Assembly (NCBI GenBank): GCA_965263225.1
Contig: CBDHHG010000001.1
Coordinates: 620,001-684,000, forward strand
Length of the DNA stretch: 64,000 bases
Source: DT-111 sp965263225
GTDB lineage: Bacteria > Bacteroidota > Bacteroidia > Chitinophagales > Saprospiraceae
Direction of reading: 5' to 3'
How positions within the stretch are numbered: position 1 is the stretch's first letter; the number at the start of each line of letters is the position of its first letter. Below the pieces are notes generated by a model, which saw nothing but the letters and a program-made list of their open reading frames with translations, was not told the DNA's origin and did not search any database. Of the stretch, positions 45,401 to 53,661 are shown in pieces. Both the position numbers and the translations under genes were made by a program.

Positions 45401-48400
45401 TCCCCTGAAACTATAGCTTGTGTACCATGTCTTGCATTATTCATGGATGCCAAAGTTCTCCACTGTCCTGTCCCAGGATCCAGTGCCTCAACTGTATTGA
45501 AAGCTTGGCCATCTCCTTCTCCACCAATCACAACCACCTCTCCCTCAAAGGTAACAGTAGAAGTTCCACCTCTCGGAGTAGGCAAGTTACTGGTGGATGT
45601 CAAAGTAGACCAGGTACCAAGACCAAAATCATAAACATCAACTTCTGCTAATCTGGGATCAAATACGCCTCCTGCCCCCCCAGATTGTCGTCCACCTGCA
45701 ACATACAATTTGCCATCAGCTATCGTAGCATGGAAGTGATCACGAGCACTAGGAGCATCCGATAGTGGAGTCCAGGTATTGGTTGCTGGATCGTATTCAT
45801 CTAGCCAAGCTACATAGCCTCCATCATGGCCTTGGGTATTTCCACCCACTACATAGAATTTCCCCCCATAGACAACCAAACCGGCAGATCCCCGTCGGCG
45901 GTTACTGGGGATACTGGGCCCCTGAATCCATTCACCATTGGCAGGATCAAATGCCCAAACAAATTCTTCCGGAGTTTCAGTTGGGAAGGTATTGTTGTCA
46001 AATGCTCCAATAATCCAGATAAGACCATTAAAGGCTGTAGCCTGAAAATGGTTAAATTCTTCTGGGGCTGTTGAGATAACAGACCAAGTATCTGTAGTAT
46101 AATCATATTCTTCTACAGAGGACGTCTCTCGACCGCCAAACAAGTAAAACTTATCACCAAGCTGTACCAGGGAGTTCTCATGGCGAGGGGTGTGTTCCAC
46201 TACATTTGTGATATTGGTCCAGGTATCTGGCACACCGTCGGGAGTAATGGTCCACTGGAAACTTACAGTTTTGGCATCACTATTGAATTCATCGCCATCA
46301 TCTACGGTTACCACTACCGTATATGGACTATTAGTAGCTGCACCCGCATCTATCGTACCTCCGATTAACCCATTCGTGGGATCAATCGATACTCCCGGAG
46401 GCAAACCTGAAGCAATGAAATCAAGATTTCCATCACCGCCCGAAGCTACAACAGTTATATTTGCATTATCCCCTTCTTGATTGACCTGATCTGGCACATC
46501 TGTAACTTGGATAGCTACTCCTGTACTTGTACCTTTCAAGATTTCAATTCCGCTAATTAGAGGACTCTGAATATTCCTTTCGAATTCTACGGTAAGGATG
46601 TTATCAAGAATGGTAGCATCCACCTCAATCACTGTACCAAGATCGGGGCCTGGGTTAGCCGAAATATCAATATTCGTCGTTTGTGGATACAACACACCGT
46701 CAATTAGCGCATTAAAGACACGTTGACCGGGCTGTGTGGTACCACTATAGGTATCTCTAAAGAAAAGCCTGACTTTATAATCTCCTGCCTCGCCCACATT
46801 AAAAGTATAGGTCATATTAATATCAGGATCAGGGTCATCTATATCCCAGCGCTCCCACTGGAAGACTTCGAAAGGAGTGGAAGCCTGAATTGCCGCGCTA
46901 ACGCCACTATCCCAGGCCGAAGGAGGTCCAAATGCCGTATTGTTTTCAGCATTCACTTGGAAACCGTCTGTAGCCAAGGTAGCATCAATATCTGTGATCC
47001 AATCCTGTCCTCCATCAATAGCCGTCAAGGTTCCACCTCCAGCATTCACCCGGAATACCACTTCTCCATCTGCTACATCCTCTTCCTTTTTCACATTTAA
47101 GAAGTCCCAGCTAGCAGCAAACTCTGGATTCGTGCCAGAAGTACCAATGATTCCTATTGCTAGCGGTGTATTGGCATCCTGCAAAGCAGTCAACAAAGCC
47201 CCTGTTGCTGTGAAAGTACTGCCGATGTTATTAACTGTCGTACCCCCATCTAGGGAGTAGGCGGCCTGAATCTCCCCGCTTGCCGGATCTATCTCAAAAA
47301 TCAGATCGAGATTATTGGAGGGCAAAGCTAAGCTGGCGGAAGGCAAGCCTGTAATAGCTACATCATTGTCCTCTCCTTGTACCTCCAAGCCACCATTGGT
47401 AAGAATGATCTTGATGTAGTTGTCTTGGAAACCCGTACCAATATATATCCCTTGCGACTCTCCAACAGCAAAATTGTGGAAAGGGGTCAGCATACGACTT
47501 GAGACAATGATTTTGCCTGTATTGGCATCCACATTTACACCATACTGATAAGCCTTCTCCTGATTATTACTGCCAGCATCTCCAGCAGTCTGATAAATCG
47601 TTACCGCTCCGATAGCCCCCCCTAAAATATCGTCATTATCAGTATTGGAGGCATCTGGATCGTCTAGCCAGTTCAGGTAATTGGGGTTGGGATCACCATT
47701 ATTCATTACCCCTGTCAAGCCCAAACCTTTATACCCTTGTAGTAAGCTTTGATTATTAAAGAGTTCGTTGGTTACCGGAATGTTAAAGGGTTCTCCCATC
47801 TGGAATGGGTCCGCCTCATCATTGGTGCCATCATTATCATCATCAAGGTCAGTCAAATCCGACACTTTATCATCATCAAAATCTTCTGGCTTACTGTTCG
47901 CAGAGCAAAGATCCGTACCATTGGCCTCCTCGTCTGCATTGGTGTAGCCATCGCTATCATTATCACCTTGTGGATCGTAACCAGCATCACCGGGCAAAAT
48001 ACATTCAATAGGGCCACTATTGGGTTCTAACACTACAATTTTATCATTGAAGGTACCTACCCAGATGGTGCCAGGAAATGGATCATTATCACCATTACAG
48101 GTAATGCCCAAGGCATTTGCATCACTTCCTAGGCCAGTAACCCACCCTTGTTCCTTACTAATCAAATTACCATTTGCATCTACTACAATCCGATGCAGAG
48201 AACCATTGTTCCTACCAATGATTAAATTCCCTTTCATATCACCAGAGGCGGTGTATTCATCAATACCATTGGAGTTATTCAATAAAGTGGTTACGAGCAC
48301 ATCACTTGGTCCATCAGGGTTTGAAGCACCAGGAAGACGATAGTCTCCCTCAATTGGGTTCGCTGCTGAGACAGGCACCGGTGGCCAGTCCACGGGAAGG

Positions 48401-49737
48401 GATTGTGTCGAGAAGTTTGGATCATTTACATCCAGAATAGTGTTTCGGAACCAGTCGTCAGTATAGGAGTTCCCATTGGAGTCTCCGGGGTCAGATGAGT
48501 GGGGCCCTCTCGTGAATAAGCCGGCACCTGATGGATTAGATCGAATTGGGTTAGGATGCCCTCCATAAAAACTTCCAAAGGTATAGGACTGAAGGTTGTT
48601 TGTAATCAAAGTAAGATGATCCTGGTTGGTAATTGGGCCTTCTCCATTCTCTGCCGTAGAACTCCCAGGCTCTCCAACTCTATAATTATTGGTCGCATTT
48701 CCTCCTAGGCCTTCATTCTCGGGGAAACCGCCCCATCCTTCATTCGCTCCATTATCCGTAACATACAGGGCACCACTTTCTGTCACAACTAGGTCGTAAC
48801 TATTTCGATAACCTGGAGAAAGGATTTGCACGGGACCACCAGGCACCAACTTAGCCTGGTTCAATCCATCATTACCCCCCCAAGGATCTCCTACATCAAC
48901 ACCGTCATAGCCCGATTGATTAGGATCAATAATTCCATTGACATTGGGTCTGGTAGGATCATCAACGGTAGGAAGAGTATATTTATAGGCCCTACCCGAA
49001 GAAGCATCAGTCTTGGTAGACATACCGTCTAATTGGTCTAGATTGATAGCCAAAATTGCCGCAGAAAGGGCATATTCTGTGGTCCAAGCAAAATTCTGTG
49101 AAGGAGAACCAGCATTCGTCTGTCCCCCCTGGCACAAGATCAAATAGTTAGTGCCATTGATAGTAGCTAGGTCCAAACCGTGTGAGGCGTGGTTCTCTTC
49201 TGAGGCTGGTAATCCTCGCACCAAGTCAATAACACTCCAGGAAGACCCCGTCCATGTTAAGCGTGTAATCACGCCGGAATTGGTGTCTTTATTGACATCT
49301 CCACCAGGCCCTCCCGACCAAGGATCACTAGAGGCTACATAGATCACAGGATTAGAGGCAGTACCCGTAACTACTAGTGCAGTTACCTCTCGCTCATCCT
49401 TTGGATTAAAATCCCCATCATCATCGTGGTTCGGAATGTTAAAGACATCAAGTAAAGTCTCTTGGTTAGTCACTCGATAATCATTGGGACCATCTTTGGT
49501 GATGGTGTAAATCTTGATGCGGCCATATAATTCCGCAACATACAGTCTACCGTCCGGACCAAATTGCAAATAAGTACTTAGGTCTACTGAACCAGTACCT
49601 AGGTCAAGATTACTTTGGGTAAACGTAGTTTGAGTCTGGCCAAATTGCCAGACAAATAAGAGGAGGGAAGATAAAATCGTTAATGCCTTCGCCCCTCTAG
49701 CAATTCTTTTACTAATAATCGGTGTAAAGATCCTCAT
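39427..49737 (-). CDS. Giant multidomain secreted protein (malectin, Kelch, PKD repeats, T9SS type A)
   Basis: The 3436-residue protein begins with a long signal region (to about residue 38). From about 40 a beta-propeller-like domain runs to ~570 (LQFGPDGRLYVAELYGRIKI). A calcium-binding thrombospondin-3-like stretch (DNDSDGYTNADEEANGTD) follows, then a lectin-like domain. Three malectin-like modules (VNAGGGTLTAIDGGQDW type) are each followed by an Ig-like domain. Kelch-like repeats lie between the first and second, plus one choice-of-anchor-D-like domain. Ten PKD domains (TYSWDFGDGNTGTG type) and two similar jelly-roll domains (WGIWNDGGADARR) fill the C-terminal half. A T9SS type A domain ends it (VFPNPTRNEINIKN). 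It is probably an adhesin or polysaccharide-binding surface protein. Confidence 0.88.
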   Translation of the reverse strand: MRIFTPIISKRIARGAKALTILSSLLLFVWQFGQTQTTFTQSNLDLGTGSVDLSTYLQFGPDGRLYVAELYGRIKIYTITKDGPNDYRVTNQETLLDVFNIPNHDDDGDFNPKDEREVTALVVTGTASNPVIYVASSDPWSGGPGGDVNKDTNSGVITRLTWTGSSWSVIDLVRGLPASEENHASHGLDLATINGTNYLILCQGGQTNAGSPSQNFAWTTEYALSAAILAINLDQLDGMSTKTDASSGRAYKYTLPTVDDPTRPNVNGIIDPNQSGYDGVDVGDPWGGNDGLNQAKLVPGGPVQILSPGYRNSYDLVVTESGALYVTDNGANEGWGGFPENEGLGGNATNNYRVGEPGSSTAENGEGPITNQDHLTLITNNLQSYTFGSFYGGHPNPIRSNPSGAGLFTRGPHSSDPGDSNGNSYTDDWFRNTILDVNDPNFSTQSLPVDWPPVPVSAANPIEGDYRLPGASNPDGPSDVLVTTLLNNSNGIDEYTASGDMKGNLIIGRNNGSLHRIVVDANGNLISKEQGWVTGLGSDANALGITCNGDNDPFPGTIWVGTFNDKIVVLEPNSGPIECILPGDAGYDPQGDNDSDGYTNADEEANGTDLCSANSKPEDFDDDKVSDLTDLDDDNDGTNDEADPFQMGEPFNIPVTNELFNNQSLLQGYKGLGLTGVMNNGDPNPNYLNWLDDPDASNTDNDDILGGAIGAVTIYQTAGDAGSNNQEKAYQYGVNVDANTGKIIVSSRMLTPFHNFAVGESQGIYIGTGFQDNYIKIILTNGGLEVQGEDNDVAITGLPSASLALPSNNLDLIFEIDPASGEIQAAYSLDGGTTVNNIGSTFTATGALLTALQDANTPLAIGIIGTSGTNPEFAASWDFLNVKKEEDVADGEVVFRVNAGGGTLTAIDGGQDWITDIDATLATDGFQVNAENNTAFGPPSAWDSGVSAAIQASTPFEVFQWERWDIDDPDPDINMTYTFNVGEAGDYKVRLFFRDTYSGTTQPGQRVFNALIDGVLYPQTTNIDISANPGPDLGTVIEVDATILDNILTVEFERNIQSPLISGIEILKGTSTGVAIQVTDVPDQVNQEGDNANITVVASGGDGNLDFIASGLPPGVSIDPTNGLIGGTIDAGAATNSPYTVVVTVDDGDEFNSDAKTVSFQWTITPDGVPDTWTNITNVVEHTPRHENSLVQLGDKFYLFGGRETSSVEEYDYTTDTWSVISTAPEEFNHFQATAFNGLIWIIGAFDNNTFPTETPEEFVWAFDPANGEWIQGPSIPSNRRRGSAGLVVYGGKFYVVGGNTQGHDGGYVAWLDEYDPATNTWTPLSDAPSARDHFHATIADGKLYVAGGRQSGGAGGVFDPRLAEVDVYDFGLGTWSTLTSTSNLPTPRGGTSTVTFEGEVVVIGGEGDGQAFNTVEALDPGTGQWRTLASMNNARHGTQAIVSGDGIYISSGSPTQGSGNQTNMEVYGVDNPTGTALVASTLNVPTTTTIAATATETITIDNSGGNTGVIITGITLGGDNASDFAITSGDLGVFLIPPGASHQIQLTNNGSSNQNNATLSIAYGAASVKVVNLNGNIGSGQASYRVNAGGATLTAVDGGLDWVSDIDATLAVNGFEVTGATNTAFGPPPAWDPAIGSDIQNNTPFDIFDWERWDQDDPEPEVNMTYIFNMANPGNYKVRLFFRETFSGTSQPGQRQFSVTLDGNNYPSLTNIDLAANPGPNLGTVIEETVSITDNVLDIVFTRSIQSPMVSGIEIIEIGGEVPIVVQSISNQTGVEGDVVSLGVQASGGDGILSYVATGLPTGLTIDQGTGLISGTISAGASVNSPFNVQITVDDDDANSADAQVVNFEWVVTATPPNTPPVAAFTATPTNGVAPLAVSFDASTSSDADQGDVLTYSWAFGDGNTATGITTSHTYLAEGIYTATLTVSDGEDTDTATETITVGNINNGQPSYRVNAGGSTISAIDGGLDWVTDIDATLALNGFEVTGATNTAFGPPTAWDPAISTAIQNTTPFDIFGWERWDQDDPEPEVNMTYTFNMGNPGTYTVRLFFRETFSGTSQPGQRQFTVTLDGNSFPGLTDIDLAANPGPDLGTVLEQEVTIEDNLLDIAFIRNIQSPMISGIEILEQGGGEIPIVVQAISNQSNQEEDVISLGVQASGGDGPLSYQATGLPTGLSIDQGTGLITGTISVGAAANSPFAVQITVDDNDGNNADAQAINFQWDVSALPVNTPPVASFTATPTSGEAPLSVAFDASASSDADLDPLTYSWDFGDGNAGTGVSPNHIYTAPGTYTVTLTVSDGEDTATATATITVNAPNQPPIAAFVTNAIEGTAPLAVTFDASISSDPDEDPLTYSWDFGDGNTATGVVFTHTYTTTGTYTAVLTVSDGQASSQTSIGIKVNSPNSPPLLAFSANPTTGTAPLEVNFDATATVDPEGDPLTFNWSFGDGSNGTGAIITHTFENPGVYTVAISVDDGEFTSQGSINITVEEAGCQEVVVMEEDFESGWGIWNDAGTDARRSSADAPYANSGIYCVRLRDNTNTSFITSDLIDLSTFEEITVGLSFLPISMDNQSEDFWLQIAIDGTNFETVRDWDAGIDFVNNERVNEEVKITGPFSNNTRIRFRVDASTNSDWIYLDDVVIKGCSTSSGQNQAPFAQFQTSNQIGEAPFAVTFDASQSSDPDGDPLSYSWDFGDGNTGSGEVVNHTYQSTGTFTVKLTVSDGQASTDAFATIFVSSGNAAPVASFTANPLSGEAPLLVNFDASGSSDPDNDPLTYSWDFGDGNTGTGITPSHTYQTNGVFTATLTVSDGSSSTSTSNNITVTLPNQSPTAAFSANPTSGEAPLAVSFNASGSSDPENDPLTYSWAFGDGNTASGIAPNHTYVSAGVYTVTLTVSDGEFSNQATAVINALEPNVAPTAAFTATPTTGDSPLLVSFDASASTDPENDPLTYTWAFGDGNTGTGLSPSHTYLSTGTFTVTLTVSDGQDDDQATTVITVNQGNQAPTAAFIASAISGVAPFTATFDANLSSDPDDDPLTYSWTFGDGDVANTVNPTHTFVLPGTYTVVLTVSDGSLSDQSFINIEVTSGNQGPTAAFTATPSNGTVPLTVSFDASTSSDPESNPLTYSWAFGDGESGTGVTTSHEYVAEGTYTVTLTVNDGEFTSTANATITVEGDDCSIVEIDSEDFEVGWGIWNDGGADARRTTNDAAFANSGIYCVRLRDNSTSSHTTTDALDLSSFEEITVDFNYIALSMDNVTEDFWLRVSTDGGASYTTVAEWRRSIEFENDIRYFEQVTIPGPFTANTKLRFQCDASTNSDWIYLDDIVITGCTTGGSSGLIVSNESSLNLAPTAVEDFSDKQSSIKEAKLGDLAEVIVFPNPTRNEINIKNLPADAEIQLFDLNGRLLVDRSYANRLDLGKYSKGVYILSIRTENAIRRIKVVKD
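40237..41800 (-). repeat. Six tandem PKD-domain repeats (period about 262 bp)
   Basis: The repeats encode successive PKD domains of the giant protein, each ~87 residues with a DPLTYSW-FGDG core. DNA similarity is clear in the core segments, spaced 259-264 bp apart. Copies differ enough that recent exact duplication is unlikely. Confidence 0.8.
42277..43062 (-). repeat. Three further tandem PKD-domain repeats
   Basis: A second, shorter array of the same PKD unit, separated from the six-unit array by a jelly-roll domain (41808-42276) that has a near copy at 39770-40235. The tenth PKD copy lies apart near 43900-44165. Confidence 0.75.
43352..47062 (-). repeat. Three dispersed malectin-like modules
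   Basis: Modules at about 43352-43890, 44456-44994 and 46531-47062 encode near-identical domain patterns (AFGPP-AWDP, IFDWERWDQDDPEP, RLFFRETFSGTSQPGQRQF). Two adjacent copies are the most alike, suggesting internal duplication of a malectin/Ig/PKD block. Confidence 0.75.
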
Positions 49738-49811
49738 AACGAAACAGGTTTCAAATCAGTTAATAACTAGAACAAACAAACGACTACGATAAGGGGAGTG
49801 AAAACAAGGGA

Positions 49812-49837
49812 AGAGTACATACGATCGTATATACTCT
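49812..49837. repeat. 26-bp near-perfect palindrome between the two large T9SS genes
   Basis: AGAGTA (49812-49817) and TACTCT (49832-49837) flank the palindrome ATACGATCGTAT (49819-49830); the only break is C/A at 49818/49831. It lies 35 bp after the 1079-residue gene. On the minus strand it is followed by TCCCTTGTTTTC, a weak T tract, so it may be a terminator or an operator for the giant gene. Confidence 0.5.
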
Positions 49838-49872
49838 TTCTTGTTTCTCTTTATTTTGATACAGACATTCGA

Positions 49873-52800
49873 CTACATTTTGAGGAGCCGAATTGTTTCT
49901 TTTTTACCATCGTATTGAATTGTCATCCAGTAAATTCCGGCTGGCCAATCTCGCTCAGCCCATATTTGTTGTTTATTCGTTTCTCCTTGATAATTGTACC
50001 TTACCTGACCTCCAGGGCCAAACAACCGTATCTGTACTCCGCCATCCATGAGAGTTGGTACCTCTACGCTAAATTGATCAGAGAAAGGATTGGGGAAAAC
50101 CCGGGTTTGGGCCATTTCCAATGGATTGGCGAAGCGCACAGGGTCATTTACAAAGGCAGTGCTATCGGCATCTGTACTGTCCGCGCTTAAAGAGCAAGAC
50201 CATTTCTTAACTTCGCCAGCCAAGGTGGTGATATAGGTATTTCCTTCATTGTCACAGCTGATATCTTGTGCATCTTCACTTGACATAGGTTCCCAATCTA
50301 TGCCATTGAATCGTTGAACTTGGTTTTGCAGATCAATAATCCAGGGTAAGCCATCTACATCTACATCGATTCGCTTGGCAGCACTGTTGGGTATCTCATT
50401 CCAAGTACTGCCATTCCATTTGTTCACAGTATTATCATTGGATACCATATAGACGCTTCCATCCACGCCACAACCAATATCGATGCCTCGCCCGGAAATT
50501 CTATCCCAAGCGGCATCTACACGCATATAAATGTAATTGGTAGCTGAAATAACGAAAGGGGTCCCGTCACTAGCGATATCCACTCTTTTTCCTGCACCAG
50601 CAAATCCCGTCCAGGTAATCCCTGTGAAACTCTCATAGATTACACCATCACTGATGGCGAATAATCCTCCATTTGCCCCAACTCCAACATCTTGGACTCC
50701 TCCTAGAATTTTTCGCCATTCATCATTCACATAAGTTAGTAGATCTCCGCGGGCATTGACTCCCCAAAGCTGATCCTCAGAAGAACCGCTAATTTGGGTC
50801 AATTCCCCTGGAAAATTATTCCAGTCACAGACATACGCTGCTTCCTCATTGTCCGTTTCGAAAACATCTGTTATGAATACTCCTCGCCCATGGGTAGCAG
50901 CCATGATACGACCTGTACGAGGATTGTACTGCAACATATCGGTGCGCACATTGGCCATACCTTGGTTGACAGGCATCCAGTTGGTTTGGACAGATTCTAG
51001 CTGATCTGTTCCCCAAACCCCTAGCTCAGTAGCTAAAAGTGCTGCCCTGGGATTTCCGGGCAGGAAAATGGCCCACCGAACGGGCATATCGGGAAGGTTT
51101 CCTTCAACCGGTTTCCACAATTGTCCTCCGTCCATGGTTTCCCATACGCTGACCACACCGTAATTACTATAGGTTACCAAAAGATGATCTTCATTACTTT
51201 CATCGACAGCAATACAAGACACATACCCTTCACCCGTCTTAATAATCGAACTTACCGGGTTATCTGTATCTGCACTGTCGATCTTGACCACATTTCCATG
51301 CCCTAGTCCAAAGTAGACTCGCCCCTGTACATTGGGCGAACAAGCTACAGCCGATATCTGGTCACCGGCAAAAATACTTTGTGGAAAAACCTGGGTTTTA
51401 TTGGACCGACCAACATCAGACACCCTGGCAAATCGATCCGGATCATGAGCGGTATACAGAATATTTAGCTTACTGTCATAATCTGTCGGATTGATAAATC
51501 TTCCATCTGATCTACCAATGGTTACCTTTCTTCTGCTTTGCCAACCGTCACCAGTGATCCAATAATAGTTGTATAGGTAGGAACTTACTTGTATAAAGCC
51601 AAAGTCTTGATCTATATGCGCAAAACCTCCATCTCCAATATTAACCGCATCTGTATACCAATTTTCTGAATCGGTAAACTGGCGTGTACCATTATCCTGG
51701 GTCCCACCCAACATATAATCTTGGGCAAATGGATGAAGTGCACCCGAATAGAACTGAGTGACATTATACCCCTTGTTTCTATCTACAACGGTAGGAATAT
51801 CACTACTACCATCCGTCGTCAACCAAACTCCCCCATCATTAGCAAATAGAATAAAATCAGAAGATCCCTCGGCAAATAGAATGGTATGTTGATCAGCATG
51901 AACATATTGATGTGCCGTACCATGATCATGCGTAAACTGTTGGAAAGTACGGCCTCCATTTTTAGAGAGGTAGAGATTCACGCCACCTATAAATAATCGA
52001 TCCGCATCGTTGGGGTCTACTGCAGCGATGAGATTATGCCAGGCCTGTCCCCTAGTAAACACCTTTCTGGTCGTAGTTTTGGGAATAGGCATGGAAGCCC
52101 AATCACGCCCCCCGTTTTCGGAGCGATACATGTATTTGCAGTCATTGGAATTCAAGCCTTGTGCCAAGAAGTAGATACGGTCCGCATCAGAAGGAGCAAT
52201 AGCCACCTCAATGCGACTATATTCTCCCTGTGGAGGTGTTATTTCTTGCCAGGTCCCATTTCTTCCTCGATCTACGCCATACTGATTATAATCAGCTTTC
52301 CACAAGCTTCCTTTAGAATGAATACCTAAACTAGCATATAAACTTTGATCAGGGCCTATTTCAAGATCTGCTGCCCGATTTGTTCCTCCAGTACCCACTC
52401 CTTTTCCCAGTACTTGCGTCCAACTAAGTCCCTGATCGTCAGATCGCATTACACCATTCAAGCGGGTGCTAACAAAGATCACGCCTTGGTCATCCACAAC
52501 AATATCTAAAACATGGGAAAAAATCTCGGATCGAGTAATCGGAAGTTGTTCGAAGGTTAGTCCACCATCTGTACTGGCCCAAATGCCAAAACCTTTCATC
52601 CGCTCATCTTCTCGAAACCATCCTTCTCCGGTACCCACATAAATCTTAGAAGGATCATTGGGCGCTTGAGCAATGCAGGTCACCATTAAGTTTGCCCAGA
52701 AATCATCAATGGGCGTCCAGTTTATGTCGTCATCTTGAAAATTGGTTGTTCGCCAAAGGCCTCCACTCACACCTCCAGCGATCAGGGTATTTCTAGTGTT

Positions 52801-53112
52801 ATCGTTTGCATCTAACAAAATAGCCCTAGTGCGACCGGCTACATGATCCGGCCCACGTTCTTTCCATTCGATGGCAGCAACGCCATCTTGGAGACCATCT
52901 TTTGTTAGTGCTATTTGTTGTTTCATTTGTTTTACTCCACTGTATAATCTGTCTTTTGGAACATCTTTTCGTTGAGGGTCCATCGTCATCAAGCGTTCCT
53001 GTTCCCCCGATAGCTCAACTCTTGCGTTTTTGGGAATCTTCTCAAAATCATTGCTTTCTTGGCATGCCCCCAAAATCATCAGGAGACAAATTGCCCAAAA
53101 TGTGTTATTCAT
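49873..53112 (-). CDS. Surface lipoprotein-like protein with BNR/sortilin-type propeller, tectonin-like repeats and T9SS domain
   Basis: The 1079 residues start MNNTFWAICLLMILGAC, a lipoprotein-type signal with cysteine at residue 17. A long VPS10/sortilin-like BNR-repeat region follows (about 80-770; IYVGTGEGWF, GIWASTDGGLTFEQLP, YLSKNGGRTFQQF). A tectonin-like propeller at about 790-1000 has repeats such as VGVGANGGLFAISDG and IGCGVDGSVYMVSNDNTV. A T9SS type A domain ends it (RVFPNPFSDQFSVEV, then WPAGIYWMTIQYDGKKET). It is probably displayed on the cell surface and may bind glycan or protein. A lipobox together with a T9SS domain is unusual. Confidence 0.82.
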   Translation of the reverse strand: MNNTFWAICLLMILGACQESNDFEKIPKNARVELSGEQERLMTMDPQRKDVPKDRLYSGVKQMKQQIALTKDGLQDGVAAIEWKERGPDHVAGRTRAILLDANDNTRNTLIAGGVSGGLWRTTNFQDDDINWTPIDDFWANLMVTCIAQAPNDPSKIYVGTGEGWFREDERMKGFGIWASTDGGLTFEQLPITRSEIFSHVLDIVVDDQGVIFVSTRLNGVMRSDDQGLSWTQVLGKGVGTGGTNRAADLEIGPDQSLYASLGIHSKGSLWKADYNQYGVDRGRNGTWQEITPPQGEYSRIEVAIAPSDADRIYFLAQGLNSNDCKYMYRSENGGRDWASMPIPKTTTRKVFTRGQAWHNLIAAVDPNDADRLFIGGVNLYLSKNGGRTFQQFTHDHGTAHQYVHADQHTILFAEGSSDFILFANDGGVWLTTDGSSDIPTVVDRNKGYNVTQFYSGALHPFAQDYMLGGTQDNGTRQFTDSENWYTDAVNIGDGGFAHIDQDFGFIQVSSYLYNYYWITGDGWQSRRKVTIGRSDGRFINPTDYDSKLNILYTAHDPDRFARVSDVGRSNKTQVFPQSIFAGDQISAVACSPNVQGRVYFGLGHGNVVKIDSADTDNPVSSIIKTGEGYVSCIAVDESNEDHLLVTYSNYGVVSVWETMDGGQLWKPVEGNLPDMPVRWAIFLPGNPRAALLATELGVWGTDQLESVQTNWMPVNQGMANVRTDMLQYNPRTGRIMAATHGRGVFITDVFETDNEEAAYVCDWNNFPGELTQISGSSEDQLWGVNARGDLLTYVNDEWRKILGGVQDVGVGANGGLFAISDGVIYESFTGITWTGFAGAGKRVDIASDGTPFVISATNYIYMRVDAAWDRISGRGIDIGCGVDGSVYMVSNDNTVNKWNGSTWNEIPNSAAKRIDVDVDGLPWIIDLQNQVQRFNGIDWEPMSSEDAQDISCDNEGNTYITTLAGEVKKWSCSLSADSTDADSTAFVNDPVRFANPLEMAQTRVFPNPFSDQFSVEVPTLMDGGVQIRLFGPGGQVRYNYQGETNKQQIWAERDWPAGIYWMTIQYDGKKETIRLLKM

Positions 53113-53661
53113 AGTTTTTCATTACAAATCGATGGCAAGGGGTACCATCATCGTACTAAATCTTATCTGTGGACCGATATCTAGGGAATGCCAACAGATA
53201 CCTGTTGACTCCTAATGAATGTGGGGGGAAGTCGATATATAGTTGACCTGAAGCTCTGGATAGACAGGGGTAGATCAATGGCCTATTATGCCATTGAGCC
53301 TTTTACAATAGGGAGATTTTATGAAAATGTTTGGGCAAAAATATGTGTGTGTCGGGGGGACAGGGTTCAGTATATTACGAATACATATATCTCTTTTTTG
53401 CAAATGTAAATATATGCATTTTTTTAAACTCTTTGAGTCATCCTGCCATATTTAGTATCAGGAAGTCATAAAAGCCTTCAATTGAGTCTTTTCAGGTCTT
53501 CATAGAGCGTTGAGCTTAGATTTCTCCTTCACTCTAATGATCTAGTACATAGTAAGTCATATACGTATACCACGATCATTGCTCTATGACTCGTATTATA
53601 AAAGAGAATACGTGGAAAGAAACGGGAAGTTGCCTTTTTCGTGAAAATTTCAAATACAGCC
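53113..53661. other. Long intergenic region between the 1079-residue gene and glpD
   Basis: Two minus-strand matches to the -7 promoter element, TATTTTTG (plus 53336-53343) and TACATTTG (plus 53401-53408), could drive the 1079-residue gene; neither has a good -33 element. Next to glpD, CGTATT and AATACG could form a weak hairpin near 53593-53612. I see no gene here. Confidence 0.35.

Noticed and set aside
44000..49000. Numerous 60-100 codon plus-strand open frames opposite the giant T9SS gene
   Set aside because: All are shadows of the repeat-rich minus-strand coding sequence, with repeated similar peptides mirroring the domain repeats.
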